Of a stretch of DNA of 64,000 bases, positions 20,811 to 56,559 are shown in pieces. Position numbers and translations under genes: made by a program. Origin of the DNA: Protula sp. h YS-2021 (Eukaryota > Annelida > Polychaeta > Sabellida > Serpulidae). Where the stretch lies: contig OX457031.1 of assembly GCA_949752745.1 (NCBI GenBank), positions 19,588,199 through 19,652,198 on the forward strand. The letters are read 5' to 3'. Each line of letters opens with the position of its first letter. Position 1 is the stretch's first letter. Under the pieces are notes generated by a model. That model saw nothing but the letters and a program-made list of their open reading frames with translations. It was not told the origin of the DNA and ran no database searches.

Positions 20811-23800
20811 ACACTATTTAAAAAATATATACAGTGCTTTCATTTTTACCTAAATGCACCTTTTAGAGTATTTATTGTAGGGAGATATTTTACATTTGCC
20901 ATAGTAAACTGATTTCTCAGTTGTCAACTCATATCAAAAATAACGTAATAATGCCTTAACAGTTTAAGCAAAGGCACTAACAATAGTCGTTGATTGTACA
21001 TAGAAGTAGTCGAGTAGTTTTTCTTACTACCCCCTGCCATATTTGCCACTCAATTTCAGCATTGTAAATAGGTAACAAATAAATAATTATTGCAAAATCT
21101 CTACTTCACTACATCAAAATTAAGTATTTTAATTTAGTTATTATATGTTGCCCCAATGTTTCAAGCTGTAAAGGGCAGTAATTGCAATTAATTTACTTCG
21201 TTTTGTAATAGTCTGGCAAGTTGTACAACATATGCACAGTTGTTTCATTTTACGTGTTTATATCAATGAATGTTGGCAATCGTGTAACTTCTTGGGATGC
21301 AGGCCATTCCAACTCAATGTGTTCGTCTGTTTACAAACTAGGTTATCCCAGGATTAATTTTATGACTTAATCTCCGCCTTAAAGCCGTTATTGTATCCCT
21401 TAAGAAAACATCTGGTCATCGCTAGCACAACTATGAACGTCTTGGATCTGTGGAATTGTTTCCTGTTCTCTGATCACAATTCTGATTCGAACCGCTTAAG
21501 CATCCGTCTTTTTTCTTTCATTTTAAATAAGTCCTAGTGCACAGCTGAAGAGTTGCGGTCGCAGTTACATATGCCGCTGACCAAGTTTATGTGTGTGAGA
21601 CAGGTGTAACAAGCATTTAAAGGTCTTTGTGTTTCAACAACGTGATGCAGCTCCTTGTTTTAGTTTCAGGAAGCGATGACCCAAGACTTTCATTTTTTGT
21701 TACTATTTGTTGCTACATTGCAAACAGATTATGACACGTTTTCAACTGGTAATTTTATCAAGCTTGGATTATGTAATTCGCAATCATATGAACAAAGTTT
21801 TACATAATATGTGATAGTTAATATTTCCTTATTTCCTTTTTCTTAAGCGAACTTCAATTTCTTTTCACACAATACAATTTGGGAATCAACAGAGAATATC
21901 ATGAAATGCATGCTGTTTCCGCATTGTTTTTGCTTCGTTTGTTATGCCTGCAATTCAAAAATATCTTTCATTTAAAAATTAAATAAATGAAATAAGGGAC
22001 ATTCGTGATTGTACATTAACCTTTGCATCACTGGATGTGTACAGACATTGTTTCTTTAAAATATGGTATAAATCTGACACGGTGAGTGAGGAGGATACAA
22101 TGTTAGGCTACAGACGTGTTTTTGCATCTAATCACCAGCATAAGCAGTTTTAAACACAACGTTAGGTATGGAATTGAAGCACTTAATGAACTGGTCATTT
22201 GTATTGTACACTGTGTTTTAAGGGGCAATTAAGGTGAACAAATGGTTAAGGTTTCCTGAGTTCTTAATTTAAACGAGTAACGTGACTTGGTTATCATTCA
22301 GTTGGCGTCAGCACATCTCCAGATATCACTTATCAACGCCTCTCTACAAAATTGATGGATGAGGTCATAGTATTCTTTTGTGAATTAACAGTGTTGCGTA
22401 CAGGGTAAGGAAAATGAAGGAACATAGTTTTTCGTATAATATTCTAGTGTTTCTTTACAATGCGCTCAGGCATTAGCATATTGCTGCCCTGGCTATTTAT
22501 GTACATACAAGAAACAAAATAAAATAAAAGGCATGTAAAACTGTTATTTATTTCTCAGTATGTAAACTATTGTTATGAAAATGTCACTTTTTTACAAACA
22601 TGCCAGGATGTTTTGCCTGTTATTAGGAATTAAATTCGTTATTTTAGTTCTCTGACGTGTAATTGCTTCTACGACAATAGCAAACTAACCGTATATTTAA
22701 CTTTAAGGAATAAGTGGGTCTTGAGTAAAATATATTTTTAGTAATATTTGAACATTACAATGGTGCTATGTTTCTTTGTATAAGCGGCGTTTGTTTTAGA
22801 AATTGCTACAGAATAAACGATAGAAACGTATAGTTAGTGTTTCTATTTTCACAGAATTTTATTCAGTAATTCAGCTTGATAGCGTTCGCAATGGACTGGT
22901 TTTCTTTGCTACATTTTCGGGCACCGCGCAGAAAGTGTGTATGTCAATTTGAAGAATACCTAAAATCTAATGCATAATTTAAAATTATTGGTTATTTTTT
23001 CACCTGACATAGATTTGGTTTACCAAAACACAAAAGAGAAGAAAAGAATCGTTTTATTAAATTGATGAAATAATGAAAGCTTAATTTTATTTGTGATTTT
23101 TTAGTATTACATATTACCTTAATTTTACATTCAGAAATTGAGTGTAAGGTCTGTCAAGATTAATGCAACGCGTTATACAATGATTTTATAGTACATTTTA
23201 AAACTTCTTCAAAGCTACGTCATATCATATGTCAGCTTCCAATTAGTGCAAAGCCTGTTTAACCAAATATTGTAAAGATTTATGTAATCGCGAAGAATTT
23301 CATTTTGCTATTGTACCAAGGAAGCTTAGGTGCCAATTCACTAAAATTAATTTGCAACATCTACCAATTCAAAATAATTATAGTATTTTAAATAAATTTC
23401 ACAATATCTATCGCCCAAGCTGTGGGCTTTCTAGACTAACAACTGGTGATGTTTTATGGATGAAAATTTCAGCTTTTGCAAAAGTATATGCTCTGTAACC
23501 TGTTTTATAAAAGTTTTATTAAAAGTGATGGAGCCAACAGTTACCAATTCACGAATTTATATGTACAGATACAAAGACGTTACTTCATTCACACATAGAA
23601 ACAATTCAGTAGGATAAAACGTATGAAATGCTATTCAATTAAACGATGGCTTGTGGAACAAACCCATATCATCTAAAGAATGTTTAAATGATAGAAATGT
23701 GTGTCGTAAAGCAAGCTGCAAATATTCCATGTTTGTGAATTATTTTGTAGCCAAGAGCACAATTCTACAAGATATTTTCTTTAAAATTTGCTTTAAAAGA

Positions 23801-24960
23801 ATGTTCTGAAGAAACCGCAATAACAAAATGAGAAGCTTAGAGATTAAGTGTATTTATAAAGTGTAATAAAAAGTGGGAAATATAGCAACTAATAGCAATT
23901 AATCATGTGTACCAATGTACCCAGTAGAAAAGGAAATGGTTCTCAAACTCGTACAAATAGACAAAGTCAATAAAAATGGCACAAAAATCAATCAAATATA
24001 AACATCCTTAAAATTTGGAAGACTAATTTACTTTATGCCACATTTAGTTTTATAAGTTATATTACGCTAAAAGATTAATTTAGAGGGTAAGAAAATTGCA
24101 AAAGATATGTGTTTATTAACTTAGAACATATTACTTCTGCTATGACAAATAAACGACAAATTAAAACATGGACTTAACACTCTTTTGGATTTATCTCCAA
24201 GTACAAAATAAAGCTTGAAAGACATTCAAAGAATAATGCAGTAAAAATCTTTTTGGAAGCTCTTTTAAATGTATTTACTTTCAAACAAACTAGTTCTCTT
24301 ACAAACGATTTTGCCTAATGAAAACCCCGTTTTAAGTTACATCATAGGTTTTAGAAAATTACTAAACATTTCAATTTGATTTTTTGTATGCTTATAGCAA
24401 ATTTAAACATGTTTATGCGAGGTACAGCTATTAAGACTTATAGAATTGTTTGTTTCCATTACAGATTTTTTAATTGATTAAGAAAAATGCACAAATTACT
24501 GTAAATGTTCAACGTTGGGGAATCAAAATTATTTAGCATTAGTTTTCGATGTCAAAGGAAAGCTATTAAACATGGAGAATGATTTCCATATTAATAATAT
24601 GACATCTATGGTTTCGAATTCAAAACAAAACTTAGTTCAAATGAGGTCTTAGCCCCACCCATAGCTTTTTTCACTGTTTGTTGTTTTTATATGCAGACTA
24701 CCTTTAAAATGTAATTATAACACAGAATAAGAATGTCTGTGGACATTGTGTTCAGCCGTAAAAACGAAGACATTAGGAAGGTTAAAGGAGAAACCAACCA
24801 ATTCTGACATAATTTAGATTTGGTATATGGCCTCGTGGGTAACATTGCTTTCGAAAGTAATCGGAAAGGATCTGTGGGACGAACAGCATTTTTTTGTTTC
24901 TCTTAAAGTAATCCATTTTTGGCTAGTTTTTGTCGAACAATAATAAAAAATACTAATAAA
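20811..24960. other. AT-rich intergenic region, nothing recognised
   Basis: About 4 kb with no reading frame above background, no RNA gene that I can see and no clear repeat array. Confidence 0.6.
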
Positions 24961-24974
24961 AATACTATACTGAT

Positions 24975-25540
24975 GATCTACCTGAGATCAGGGAAGGGAG
25001 AAAGGGAAGGAAAGAAAGAACTACAAATATAGCCTGTAAAACCTATGAAGAGCGATAGTGAAAACGTACGCCTAAAGCGGGACTTCAGCTCATAACCACG
25101 AGCTTCGGAGGCGGCAGTGCAAACCACTGCCCCTGTGGGAAGCGGAACTATAAATATTTTCTACTAAAAGAAGCATCAAGTACGAGCTCATTTCTGTTTT
25201 TCTGCAATTTGACGTTTTGGGCAAGTTTCGGTCGGTCAAATGTCGAACAAAATGCAGGCCTGATCGAGGAGCTTGATGAGATATTTCTGTAAAATTTAAA
25301 CGCAATCGGACCCGATTTGTAGGAACAGTATCATTTTTCAAGGTTTTCTTAAATTTCGCCGATAACTTGCGAATTTCTGTAAAATCAAAAAGCAAGCTGT
25401 GTGGAGGATTACCCACAATAGTAGCATTTTAAAAAATTTTTACACACACACACACACACATAACGGACGAAAGATACCCCACAAATGATGAGTAAAGCCC
25501 AGCGACCATAGTCAGCTAGGCTAAAAAAGCAATTTTTCAT
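24975..25540. repeat. Probable retroposon fragment with (CA)n tail region
   Basis: A moderately GC-rich block in AT-rich surroundings, ending in a (CA)n tract at 25442-25461, then ACGGACGAAAGATACC and AGCTAGGCTAAAAAAGC. A CA run followed by ACGGACG and a GCTAAAAA end resembles the tails of common invertebrate retroposons, judged from memory. The frame at 25090-25416 on the minus strand shows no domain. Confidence 0.4.
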
Positions 25541-26715
25541 GACTAAAACAACAATATGACACAAAGAATTCTGTGTAATCTTTCAACTGCAGACAAAATT
25601 CAGGCAATTATTGCTTGAAGATCTGCGAAGGCAGAACGACCACTGTACAAGGCCAAATAGCACAACTCCTCAAAAGGTGCAGCGTAGCGTCCCCAGCCAC
25701 AGACCGCGTCTTTTCAGCCATTAGATACTGACTTATTACGAGTCAAAGTGAAGTATTACTGACCAGTAAAGTTGACTTTTACTGGTTAAAGTTTTCGTGA
25801 CTGGTTAATACAGTTTTCAATTGAAATCGAAATAAGTCTAGATGTGTTTTGTTGGGGTACTTAAATAGGGTTTTGATGATAAATAACTGCTATATCTACC
25901 GACATGTGCGTTCCGGTCAACTTCCGGTCAATCTCGACTTGGAAACCGACCACTCAGATTACAATATTCGTCCATGTCACGTAACAACGGATATTGGCGG
26001 TAGCTTAATTGGGGATACCCAACTGTACAATATATCTCTAGTTTCCAAGTATAGCATATTCAACAAAGTAAATAAATCATTACTGGTGACTCAAAAATAT
26101 AATATATATTTTAATGTATACAGAGCAATAATGATCCATGCAAATCAATCTGTTTTACTGACGTTTAGAGGTAAAAATTTGAATTCATGTCCGTGTTATT
26201 TTTATTGGAGTTGTAGAAAATAGACGAAAGACAATTGTTGGCATTAAATCATTCTTACAACGATTGTGACGAATATCCCAAAGGCTTTAAAATGTGATAT
26301 GTCCGAAAGCTTACCGTCTAAATTATGTCTATATCGCTGCCACAAAGGAAACCAAGAAGGAAAGTATCACTGAGCTTAATGTGTTTTAAACAGTTTTTAT
26401 CCGAACTCATCAAAAATTGAACACGTTGCATTTATCATTAGGCTTTTGAGTAACAGAAACTTTCTTTCTATATTTATATTTTTAGCAAAAGTAACTTTTG
26501 ATTGAAAATGTTGCTATAATACAAAACACAACACTTTGGGAACACTACATACTTCATTCCAAATACAACATGCACGCCTTTCCCCAAACTAACATTATAG
26601 TGATTATAAATAAATAAACTGGTTAGCTAAGAATAAGTTAAAACGCCTGATGTCAGTACTTTGAATGTGCTAGAAGAAAATAAAAGCCATAAAGACAGTA
26701 TAGAGTAATTTATAA
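25470..26715. other. Intergenic with dispersed repeat B
   Basis: A copy of repeat family B is seen at about 25730-26000 (GTCAACTTCCGGTCAA, then CCACTCAGATTACAATATT). The 124-codon frame at 25849-26223 overlaps this repeat and is not a gene. Nothing else was recognised. Confidence 0.5.
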
Positions 26716-26716
26716 G

Positions 26717-27035
26717 TACCTCAGGTAAACAGCGGGAACTCAACAAGTAACACAAGCAAACAGTGGTATCTACAAGTACCTCAAACATACAGTGGTACCT
26801 GCAAGTACATCGAACATACAGTGGTACTGCAAATACCTCAAGTATTCCAGCGGTACCTACAAGTACCTAAAGCATACAATGGCAGCTTTAAGTACCTCAA
26901 TTATACAATGGTTCCCACAAGTACCTCAACCATAGAGTGGTACCTACAAGTACCCCAAGAACACAGCAGCTCCTATAAGTACCTTAATTATACATTGGTT
27001 CCTACAAGTACCTCAAGTATACATTTCAGATATAT
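26717..27035. repeat. 29-bp minisatellite
   Basis: About ten degenerate copies of a unit like ACAGTGGTACCTACAAGTAC followed by CTCAAGCAT. The frame at 26821-27042 is a repeat product. Confidence 0.8.
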
Positions 27036-27039
27036 TCTA

Positions 27040-28828
27040 TAGATATAAGTAGTATACCACGTTAAAAAAAACGTGACGTCGATGTCATGATTTTAACTAA
27101 CATGTAAGGTTTAATCAATAAAGCGTGTACGCATCTAAAATGCACAGAAGGGATCTGCAGGTAGGTTGGAGGATGGGTTGTCAACAGATGAGAAAACAAA
27201 TATAACACAGAAAAGAACTGTTGATGACATATAAAAAACTGAAGTTTTTACGCTGAGCAATAGGTACTTTTTACTGTTTATCAATGCTATTTGGAAACCA
27301 ACCTCAAATCTAGTATGTACAACTAAAACTGCAACACATCTAGTTCTTAGTTAATACTTATTACTTCTTTTTTTATTTAAGTGACACAGTAAAATTAGTA
27401 AATTTTAGGTAAGATGATCTGCGTACACGTACTTGCCCCTACTGTTTTATTGACCACGTGAGAATGGTGGAAAATAAATTGTCAACATCTGTACCAAAAT
27501 AAAGCGATAAAAAGGACAGGGATGAGGGAACCCTGGGGCTAAAATCGGTCCGTGCCAAATACCATTTTCGCAACTCACATGAAGGGCATTTTTATTCAGT
27601 CACTACGTTTAGTAGCTTGGAAATAAGATTTTGATTTTTATTCCTGAGTATTTTCTTTTCTTCTTTTCGGTCTTGAGCTTTGTGTTTTAGGTTGTCCGTT
27701 TTTACAGAAAATGTTTAATTTTAGCTTGAGAGTTCACGTTTTGGCGGTAAAAAAAGAGGGTGTCTTCGTATTGAAAAACGTGTATTATAAAGTGGACAAT
27801 TTGCATCTCGGAGTCGTTTGAAATAGTCATGGTCGATATGAAATTGCGTGCCCAAACCACATACCGCCCCCCTCCCCTCCCCACCCCCCCCCCCCTCACA
27901 AACCTCACAACCAAGATTTATCTAGTACTCAGAGCTGATATCATTTAAAGACAGCTCTTATCTAAAGCTCTCTATTTCTTTTATTAAAGATCTCTAACTG
28001 TGTAGTATCTGTGCCATGTATTTTGGCAATACTTTGTCCTTGGTTGACAGGAAATGTTGCATGACACATGCGTAGACATCACCCGAGATTTCTACTCAAC
28101 AATGCAAAATTTAGAATGCGTTAACTTACGATATAATGCCGCTAAAACGCCCAGTTGGCCACTAAAATGTGTATAACAAACACAGTTGATGACCGTAAAT
28201 GAGAACTCGCTAGGATCGCCCCAACTTATCAATCAATTTCACTAATAAACAACTGATGGAACCAAATATTGGTTTGCAAATCCTAAATTCGGTTTACATA
28301 ACTTTACTGCTCTGTTATCCTAAATAGAAGGCACCTGGGTTGTGTCAAAAGAGTATATAGCAAGTAACAAATAGAAATAAAAACTCCGCTGGTTCGAAAA
28401 TTTAAAAAACACTGACCATAAAACTAAAAAAATTCTGCAATTTTCACTCTTCTAGGAAAAGGTATTAATACATTGTATTATATTTATATTTCTTCACTAT
28501 TTTGTCTGACACAAAGTTATTATTAATCAACAAATTAATCTTCTGAAAAAGAAGTTGAAAATGAAGCAGATTTTAACATCTTGTTCTTCGCGACCAAAGC
28601 AGTTATTCAAGCTTTCAGCAATCAACAGGCTGATCGCAGTTTTGATATGGCTACTGAATAAACTTAAATCTTTACATCTGACTTCAAGAGACTATATGCT
28701 TTGGTCTAAGTTTCCTATTTACAATGTCTTAATACATGAAAGCAGTATAAAATGGTATTTAAATATAAATATTATCATTATGCTAAAATGCTGGTGTAAA
28801 AATAAAAAAAAGGGTATAGTATATTTGG
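27040..28828. other. Intergenic, 3' of gene 2
   Basis: No gene is recognised. A C-rich run lies at 27866-27897. The 3' UTR of gene 2 must lie here on the minus strand. The first AATAAA read on that strand is near 27991, about 840 nt past the stop, so the true end is uncertain. Confidence 0.55.
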
Positions 28829-50032
<21,204 letters not shown>

Positions 50033-50044
50033 CACAGCTTTTAT

Positions 50045-52565
50045 CTGAAAAAAAAACAAAGTTTTTTTCCTATTTTATTGGTTTTCATGCACAATGCGCA
50101 TAGTAACATCGGTAACATTATACTAACAAAAAGAGCAATGTTGAGAGCAAATTTGAATAACATAAAAAATGTGAGAAACCGCTAAAAATTGAAACTATTT
50201 TATGTATATATCTCTTATGTAAAATCCGGTGATTAGCTAATTATCACATTATTTCAAGAGACTTTAGTATTGAACTAGCATTGACTGATTAATAATTTCG
50301 CAGACAAAGCAATGTTGCATTAAGCATTAATAATCTGACAGAAGCTTAGGCCACTTGTAGCTTAACTATTAATTTACAATTAACTGAAATCTCTAATTGT
50401 ACAGTCTTTTATATATTTTCTTCATAGTTCCCTTGTTTTACAGAAGTGGTTTATATTTCATTCTTGGTTTCCTTCATGTAACTGAGCTGTAAGGTATCCT
50501 ATTTGCACTAGCCATGAGCGGGGGATATAGAAACGCCTCGTGTCCGTCCGTCTGTCCGTCCGTCCGCAATCCTCTTTGTCCAGGTTGTATCTTTGTTACT
50601 GTTCCTCAGAGATTAACAAAACTGTATATCAGCGCGGCGGGGGATGTGTAATCTACGATTATCTTGTTTATCACTTAGATTTAGAGAAAGGCACTGTAGG
50701 GATGAGAACGATATCTTTGCATTTAACCGAGTAGAATGTATTCGAACGACATTTGGTCTAAAATGCGAGCCACAACATTCCGTCAAAATTATAACTGTGG
50801 CTAAGTGGTTTGATTTCTGACCAGAAGGCCAGAAATTCTTTGTTCATCTTATCGGTCGCTGATAGGTTAAGTGCCTAAGCAACCAGCCGTGCGAGTACCT
50901 CTCATTCAATAATTTAATTGTCATTATATCGAATTGCATTTACCAAAGTGAACTGAATCTCGGGTTACAGAACTGTATTCGTGGTTCAGTTAAGCACTAA
51001 AATAACAGCTTCTTCGAAAGTAACAAGCCCTGATGCCACTTTAATTATTACAAAATAAAAGGTTTTAATGAAATGTACCTAAGACATATTTTAGCAAATC
51101 CAGTTGGCATAGGTATACTTCATTATGTCTACTTGGCAGAGATGTACTTCAGTATGCCTAGTTTATTCACACCGGTCTTCATTTGAGATACATATGTAAA
51201 AACATATATATGTAAAAACGAACATTGAAATTTGTTCGTTTAAGCACAGACTTTAGCTGAAACAGCTGACGACACTTGTAACATCATTTCCACCACTACA
51301 GTGTCCACAGCGCAGTGCACTACTCTTGAGCCTATCGCTGCATTACTGGAAAACACATATGGTTCTTGCTTACTTGCAAAGTTACCGTTCATGCTTTTTT
51401 TGTACAGCTTTGGATACAAGATTCCATTTCTTCTGAGACGGTTACGGCTAGGCAGTCCCAATTCAGTAGAGACATGCACTTGGCATGTCAAGCTCATTTC
51501 CCTATACTTTATTATGACATTCATTGGTCTTTTGTGTGCTAAATTCGCATATTGAAATTAAGCGCATGCATTAGCTTCACACGGGTTTTGTGTTTCTAGT
51601 TTCTGCAGCGTGGAATGTACATGATGTAGAGTTGTTACGCCGTACCTTTCATTACGCCACGCTGGACAGCACAATCATCAGTACTATTTTAACATACTAT
51701 TAGTTTACTCTCTTTATTACAAGGCTTTAAATATAAAGTAACATTTAACTCTTAACATTTTTCTTGAAGTTTCACCCTTATCTGGACGACTTGTCAAAAT
51801 TTAACTGATTTGTAGAAAAAACACGAAATTTAATTCAAAATAGTTCAAACACTTGCCTTTTAAAAACTTCTCTTTAAGCTTTTTCTTAAAAATCGGTGTC
51901 CGTTCACATAAGGATGATATAATTATTTTCGGATGAACGCAGGTCAAATCACTGAGGAACTTCGAAAGCACTCCCCATCTTTTAATTACAAGTAAGCATT
52001 AAAATCTGACATACGACTATTCAAGCATGTTTTGTTTTTTTTATTATTATCCTGGAGCGAAATCAGATTTCCTTACACTTAGGAATGAAAGTCCCAAGGA
52101 GTTTACCAGGCATTGTCAAAGTTTTTCTATTTTTTGCTTTCATGTTTTTATTATTAAATTATTTTAGTGCTTCGTTTTTTTCTCCAAAATGGCTCTGATA
52201 AGGAAGCGAAACTTGGCAATATATATAGTGGGCCATGCCCCCTGGGTCCATGTGCAACTTTGTGTGTAAGTTTCGATATGCAGTTCCAAAAACGATACGG
52301 TTTCGTTGACATTCAAGGTGTGTTTAATTCAGTGGTAAAAAAGGTTATATGTTCCTTTATTTCCACTTTTATACTGGATTTCCATCATTTGCAGTATCGA
52401 CGCATAAATTGTGGATAGAACTCCAGCGCCATATGTTTTGGAAAGAATCTTTACAAGACTTTCTCATTTATGTTTCCAGGGTAGAGGTGCTTTTTTAGTT
52501 TTTGATACTTTTTGCTCATGCGTAACAGGTTTTTATGTTACGGCGGAGTTTAACGGCGTTTTGAC
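50045..52565. other. Region upstream of gene 2; no gene recognised
   Basis: This should hold the gene 2 promoter and a 5' untranslated exon, since the first coding exon has its own acceptor. No TATA box or exon could be supported. A (CCGT)n tract lies at 50541-50565. A fragment of dispersed family A is at about 51430-51490 (CTGAGACGGTTACGGCTAGG). About 52310-52416 is an inverted copy of sequence at 58180-58250. The frames at 51240-51555 are not coding. Confidence 0.5.
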
Positions 52566-53214
52566 TGCAGAAGCTAAATGGCGCCAGGGATCGTAGTGTT
52601 GGCCTCTAGTAAACAGACTCGGTCTTTGTCACCGTAACATGTCTCTCCTTTTTTCTCCACCGGTTCAGTCACACCTGGAGGCACTTGGAGCGGTGGTAAT
52701 CTGACCGCCTGTCTGGTTGTTAGCGTCAGACTGAGTGTGAGAGAGGTACGGAGAAAGGTGGTGGCGCTGGTAAGTTCTCTATTCGCCTGCCTCCACACCG
52801 CTCCATAGAACTCCAGCGCCATTGGCTTGCCAGGGCTGCTGAGTCTCAATTAGCAGGCGTTGATCGAGCTTATGCGTTTCTAGCTAGATTCACGAGGTTA
52901 CAGCCAGATTCCCTGCCCCCGTGGGCTTACCGGGACTTTAAGTGGCACTGTCCTCCTGGGCTGAGGCACCGATTTGAGAGAATAGAGGCAAGTGGCTCAA
53001 CCCACTCCGATGACAGGTTTAGCCAGAGTAAGTATTCCCTTGTGGCTCCACCCCACGTGGATATACAAGTGGCATTACCCACGTGCGGTATTCCGCAGCC
53101 CACCCGGGGTTGTGCCCCCTCCCTGTTCGAGTATAGATAGGACAAAGGGTGATTAGGGGATAATCGGTCAAGGGCTGTTGCTTGAGTACTCACCACAGAT
53201 TTCTGTTGCAGACA

Positions 53215-54250
53215 TGGCAGAGACAGAGACATCAATGCACAAGGCAGAGTGTGGGCACCCATCTTTCTCAGGTAAGCTCCACTCCCTCTGTGACAAGTGT
53301 AGAGCCGTAGAAGGACTTTCCCTTTGCTAGGAGCAAAGTAACTGGTCCGAGTGGGAGCACCTTACCCAGGTAGAATGGAAAGCAATAGACACCAACCGAA
53401 CAAAAAAGGGAGGGACGTAGGATGCAGAAGGTTCTCTCAGACTCCCGAACAAAAAAGGGAGAGACGTAGGATGCAGAAGGCTCTCTCGGACTCAAAAGAC
53501 ACGCCTCTAGCCCAATCCTTTCCAACGGTAAGTCAAAAGCTGGCCAAAGAGCTCCACCACCAGGCAGGACTAGAAAAAGACAAAATTGATTCGCTCTGTA
53601 TCGTCAGAAACGGTAGCAGAACTGGTACAGAAAACAGGGAGGCCTTGAGGACACCTGGTTATCTCACCGGCACCGGGGACGACACTAAAAGGCGAGGAGG
53701 TATCTGTGAAAGTATCAGTCACAGCAGCTCCCCCGTGACGACTTTGCACGAGAGAGACTTAGGCATCCCTCTGTCGCAAAATCTGGATCTACAAAGGGCC
53801 ACCTCCTCAGACGCCAACTGGAAATCGAGAAAGGATCTAGCCCAGAAGAGATTATGCAAGCTCTACAGGAACAAACGCATGCGCAGCTAGTCTCTCTGCA
53901 CGCCCTCATTGCGCATACGGTTCCGTCATCCACGCCGACATCCTCAAAACCAAAACCAGCAACAGACAAAGAGAACTGTGTGGATGGCTAAAGTAAACTC
54001 GCCTGGTACACAAAGGCGACAAAACTCCAGTACTAAGTCGTCAGACATTAAGCATCACCTTTATGCAGGACCACACACTGAAAGCACTCAAACAGGCGCT
54101 AGCCCAAAGGGGGAATATCAGACCCAGTAGTGTTAAAACTGTTTGAATGTGTCTCTATAGCCACCCAAGACACAGCGAAAATAGCAACCAATCAACTAAC
54201 TTAGATGGTTCAAAGGGGACGCCTTTCTGTTACACTGCTGGTCGTCAGTG
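53215..54250 (+). pseudogene. DIRS gag-like region
   Basis: It opens at 53215 with MAETETSMHKAECGH and a CxxC pair (LCDKC), stops early, and continues in other frames rich in Arg, Lys, Ser and Gln. A 50-bp segment (AACAAAAAAGGGAG...CTCTCAGACTC) is duplicated in tandem at 53397-53495. A piece at about 54065-54200 (DHTLKALKQALAQR) matches the second relic at 40420. Gag proteins of DIRS elements have no well-known motif, so the assignment rests on position and on agreement between the two copies. Confidence 0.5.
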
Positions 54251-54840
54251 AAAGGGCCCAGAGAATTAAGACATTCAAGCATCCTCAGCCAATCGGAGTT
54301 ATTCCCCCACAAGAAATCGAAAGGGTGAATTTGGAAAACAGAGCTTTGTGCCATGATTTGAGGTTGATGTCACGCCTAAGACGGAGGAGAGGTCTGCGCC
54401 ACAGCCACGTCACGACTCCCCATCTACCAAGAGACAGAGGTTGCAGGAGGGCAGTGTCACCAGCAATGGTGCCTCTCAGCAGTACAAGCAGCAACCAATC
54501 AAGGTAACGCGGGGATATGAAGAACTCATATCCATTCGATACCGTTCTTATATCTCAAGAAATAAAGGAGATACTGAATCGCAAAGACTCCTGACCCGTA
54601 GGAGGAAGGCTAGGCTATTTTTAACAAATTTGGGCCCAGATGGGAGCACCATGTCGAGTGGTCAATTAGCTCCGACAAGTGTACTCCCTTCCTGTCAAGA
54701 GGGACAAAAGAGACTGGTGCTTCAAAATGCCTCTCCATCTCCAAAATATATAGCCACCTCCTACAACCAGCGCTCCTAGCAGAATCAAGCTCTTCAACTA
54801 ATGTTAAGAGAACTAATAGACAAAAAGGGCCATACAGGAA

Positions 54841-55480
54841 ATGCCAGATTCCAAACAGGGCTTTTTCAGTCCGGTATTTCTGGTCCAAAGGAAAACAAGG
54901 GGCTGGAGACTAGTCATAGACTTGTCCGTGATCAGTACCAATATCTACTCACAATCACCTTTCAGAAGAACACCAGGTTATAAAGAAAATGCTGCAAGGA
55001 GGCAGCTGGAAGACTTCCATAGATTTATCAGACGCGTTTCTCCCGAACAGCCGCAAATACCTATGCTTTCAAATAGGGCAGAAAAGACATTGGTTTCCGA
55101 CACTTGCCAAAGCCCCGTATGTGTTCTCAAAGGTGATGCAAGTTCTGAAGGCGTAGACCAGGCACCAGGGCATGCTAGTATTTCAGTACCTGGACGACTG
55201 GTTTCTCGTCCACAAAGAGACGGCTCAGGCCAAGCGCTACAGGCAGGACTTATAGTTAATTTAGCAAAATCAGAACTTAGGCCCAAACAACAAATGACCT
55301 TCCTAGGAGAAAGGTTGGACTTGGGGCTAGCCAGAGTCCCCACAAAAGACAGATGGGAGAAAATCGTGTCAATGACCCAGGACATCTCCTCTCATGCCAT
55401 GAACCTAACCCAAATAAAGTCTCTACTGGGGTTACTAGTAGCCACAGACATGACAGTCCACTTGAGCAAACTGTACTAAG
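54841..55480 (+). pseudogene. DIRS reverse transcriptase, frameshifted
   Basis: The frame from 54841 gives GFFSPVFLVQRKTRGWRLVI, the RT finger region ending in the first conserved Asp. The middle leaves this frame: SIDLSDAF-like and FSKVMQVL text and the YLDDWF box (55187) are read in other frames. The frame is regained for KSELRPKQQMTFLGERLDLG, the RT thumb side. At least two compensating shifts are needed, so no intact enzyme is made. Confidence 0.72.
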
Positions 55481-55559
55481 TTTCAAAGGGCCCTAAAACT
55501 AGCAGTGGTTCGGGGGAGCGGACCTCACAGACTAATGCTCATCCCCGCAAAAACTCTGA

Positions 55560-55960
55560 AAGATCTACAATGATGGGTATCTCCGGACTGTCTGTCGCAA
55601 GGTTACTCATTCAAACCTCCCACTCCTGTCCTGTCGATCCAAACAGACGCGTCATCCGAAGAGTGGGATTTTTACGAAAACGAAAGCTATAGAAACACAC
55701 CTGCCCCTCCCCCCCCCCAATTTAAAAACAAAACACATAAATTGGCTAGAACTAAAAGCAGTATGGTTAACAGTCAAACAACTTCTCTTCACTTTGAGTA
55801 GGTCGGTGAATATCCTAATGGACAACCCAGCAGCGATGGCTTACCTCCGCAAGCAAGGGGGCACTGGCTCGGCAGAGTCAAACAGCTGACAAAGGAAATA
55901 CTTTGCCTAGCATAAAATCACGGGATTTTGCTCTCTGCCAACCACATAGCCGGCAAACTA
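55560..55960 (+). pseudogene. DIRS RNase H fragment
   Basis: IQTDAS near 55635 gives the first RNase H aspartate, and MDNPAAMAYLRKQGGT at 55818-55865 gives a second acidic segment typical of DIRS RNase H. Frames between them are broken. Confidence 0.6.
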
Positions 55961-56559
55961 AATGTGATGGCCGATATGGCCTCCAGAGTAGGCACAGTAG
56001 TTCAAACAGAGTGGTGCTAAAACCTAAACTCTATTCATTGGGTATTGACTCTATCCCCCATTTCTGGATCTATTTGCCACTTCACTAACCCACCGTCTAC
56101 CCATATATGTCTCTCCCTGTCTAGATCCAATCAAGTGTTTTATGCCTTCCCGCCACAGACCATTCTAAAACAGGCACTCATTCAGGCCCTTATGTTCCAA
56201 GGCTTATTCTAATAAATCCATGGTAACCAGAGGCTCCATAGTTCACCTTACTGTTGCGTTTCAAAGTAGAGAAGTGCCTTCAGATCCCTTGCCACCCGAG
56301 GCTCTTACACCAACCATATTGGGACCACAGTCAGTCCATCCCTCACCTCCTAAGCCTGAGGGTATGGTACCTATCCCTAGCTTTTTAAAAAGCTCCTGGT
56401 TCTAAAGCTGAGCCCGTCTTTCATGGGTAAGATACACATATCCACAAGAGGGGCAGGGTCATTTGAAGAAATCAAACTTTCATCCCTTCCCATTCACATC
56501 AGAAGAAGAGTCAATACCCACACTATGCCCCGTCATCCAAAAATTTTAGGGGCCGAAGC

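Noticed and set aside
25849..26223. 124-codon plus-strand frame
   Set aside because: Overlaps dispersed repeat B and shows no known domain.
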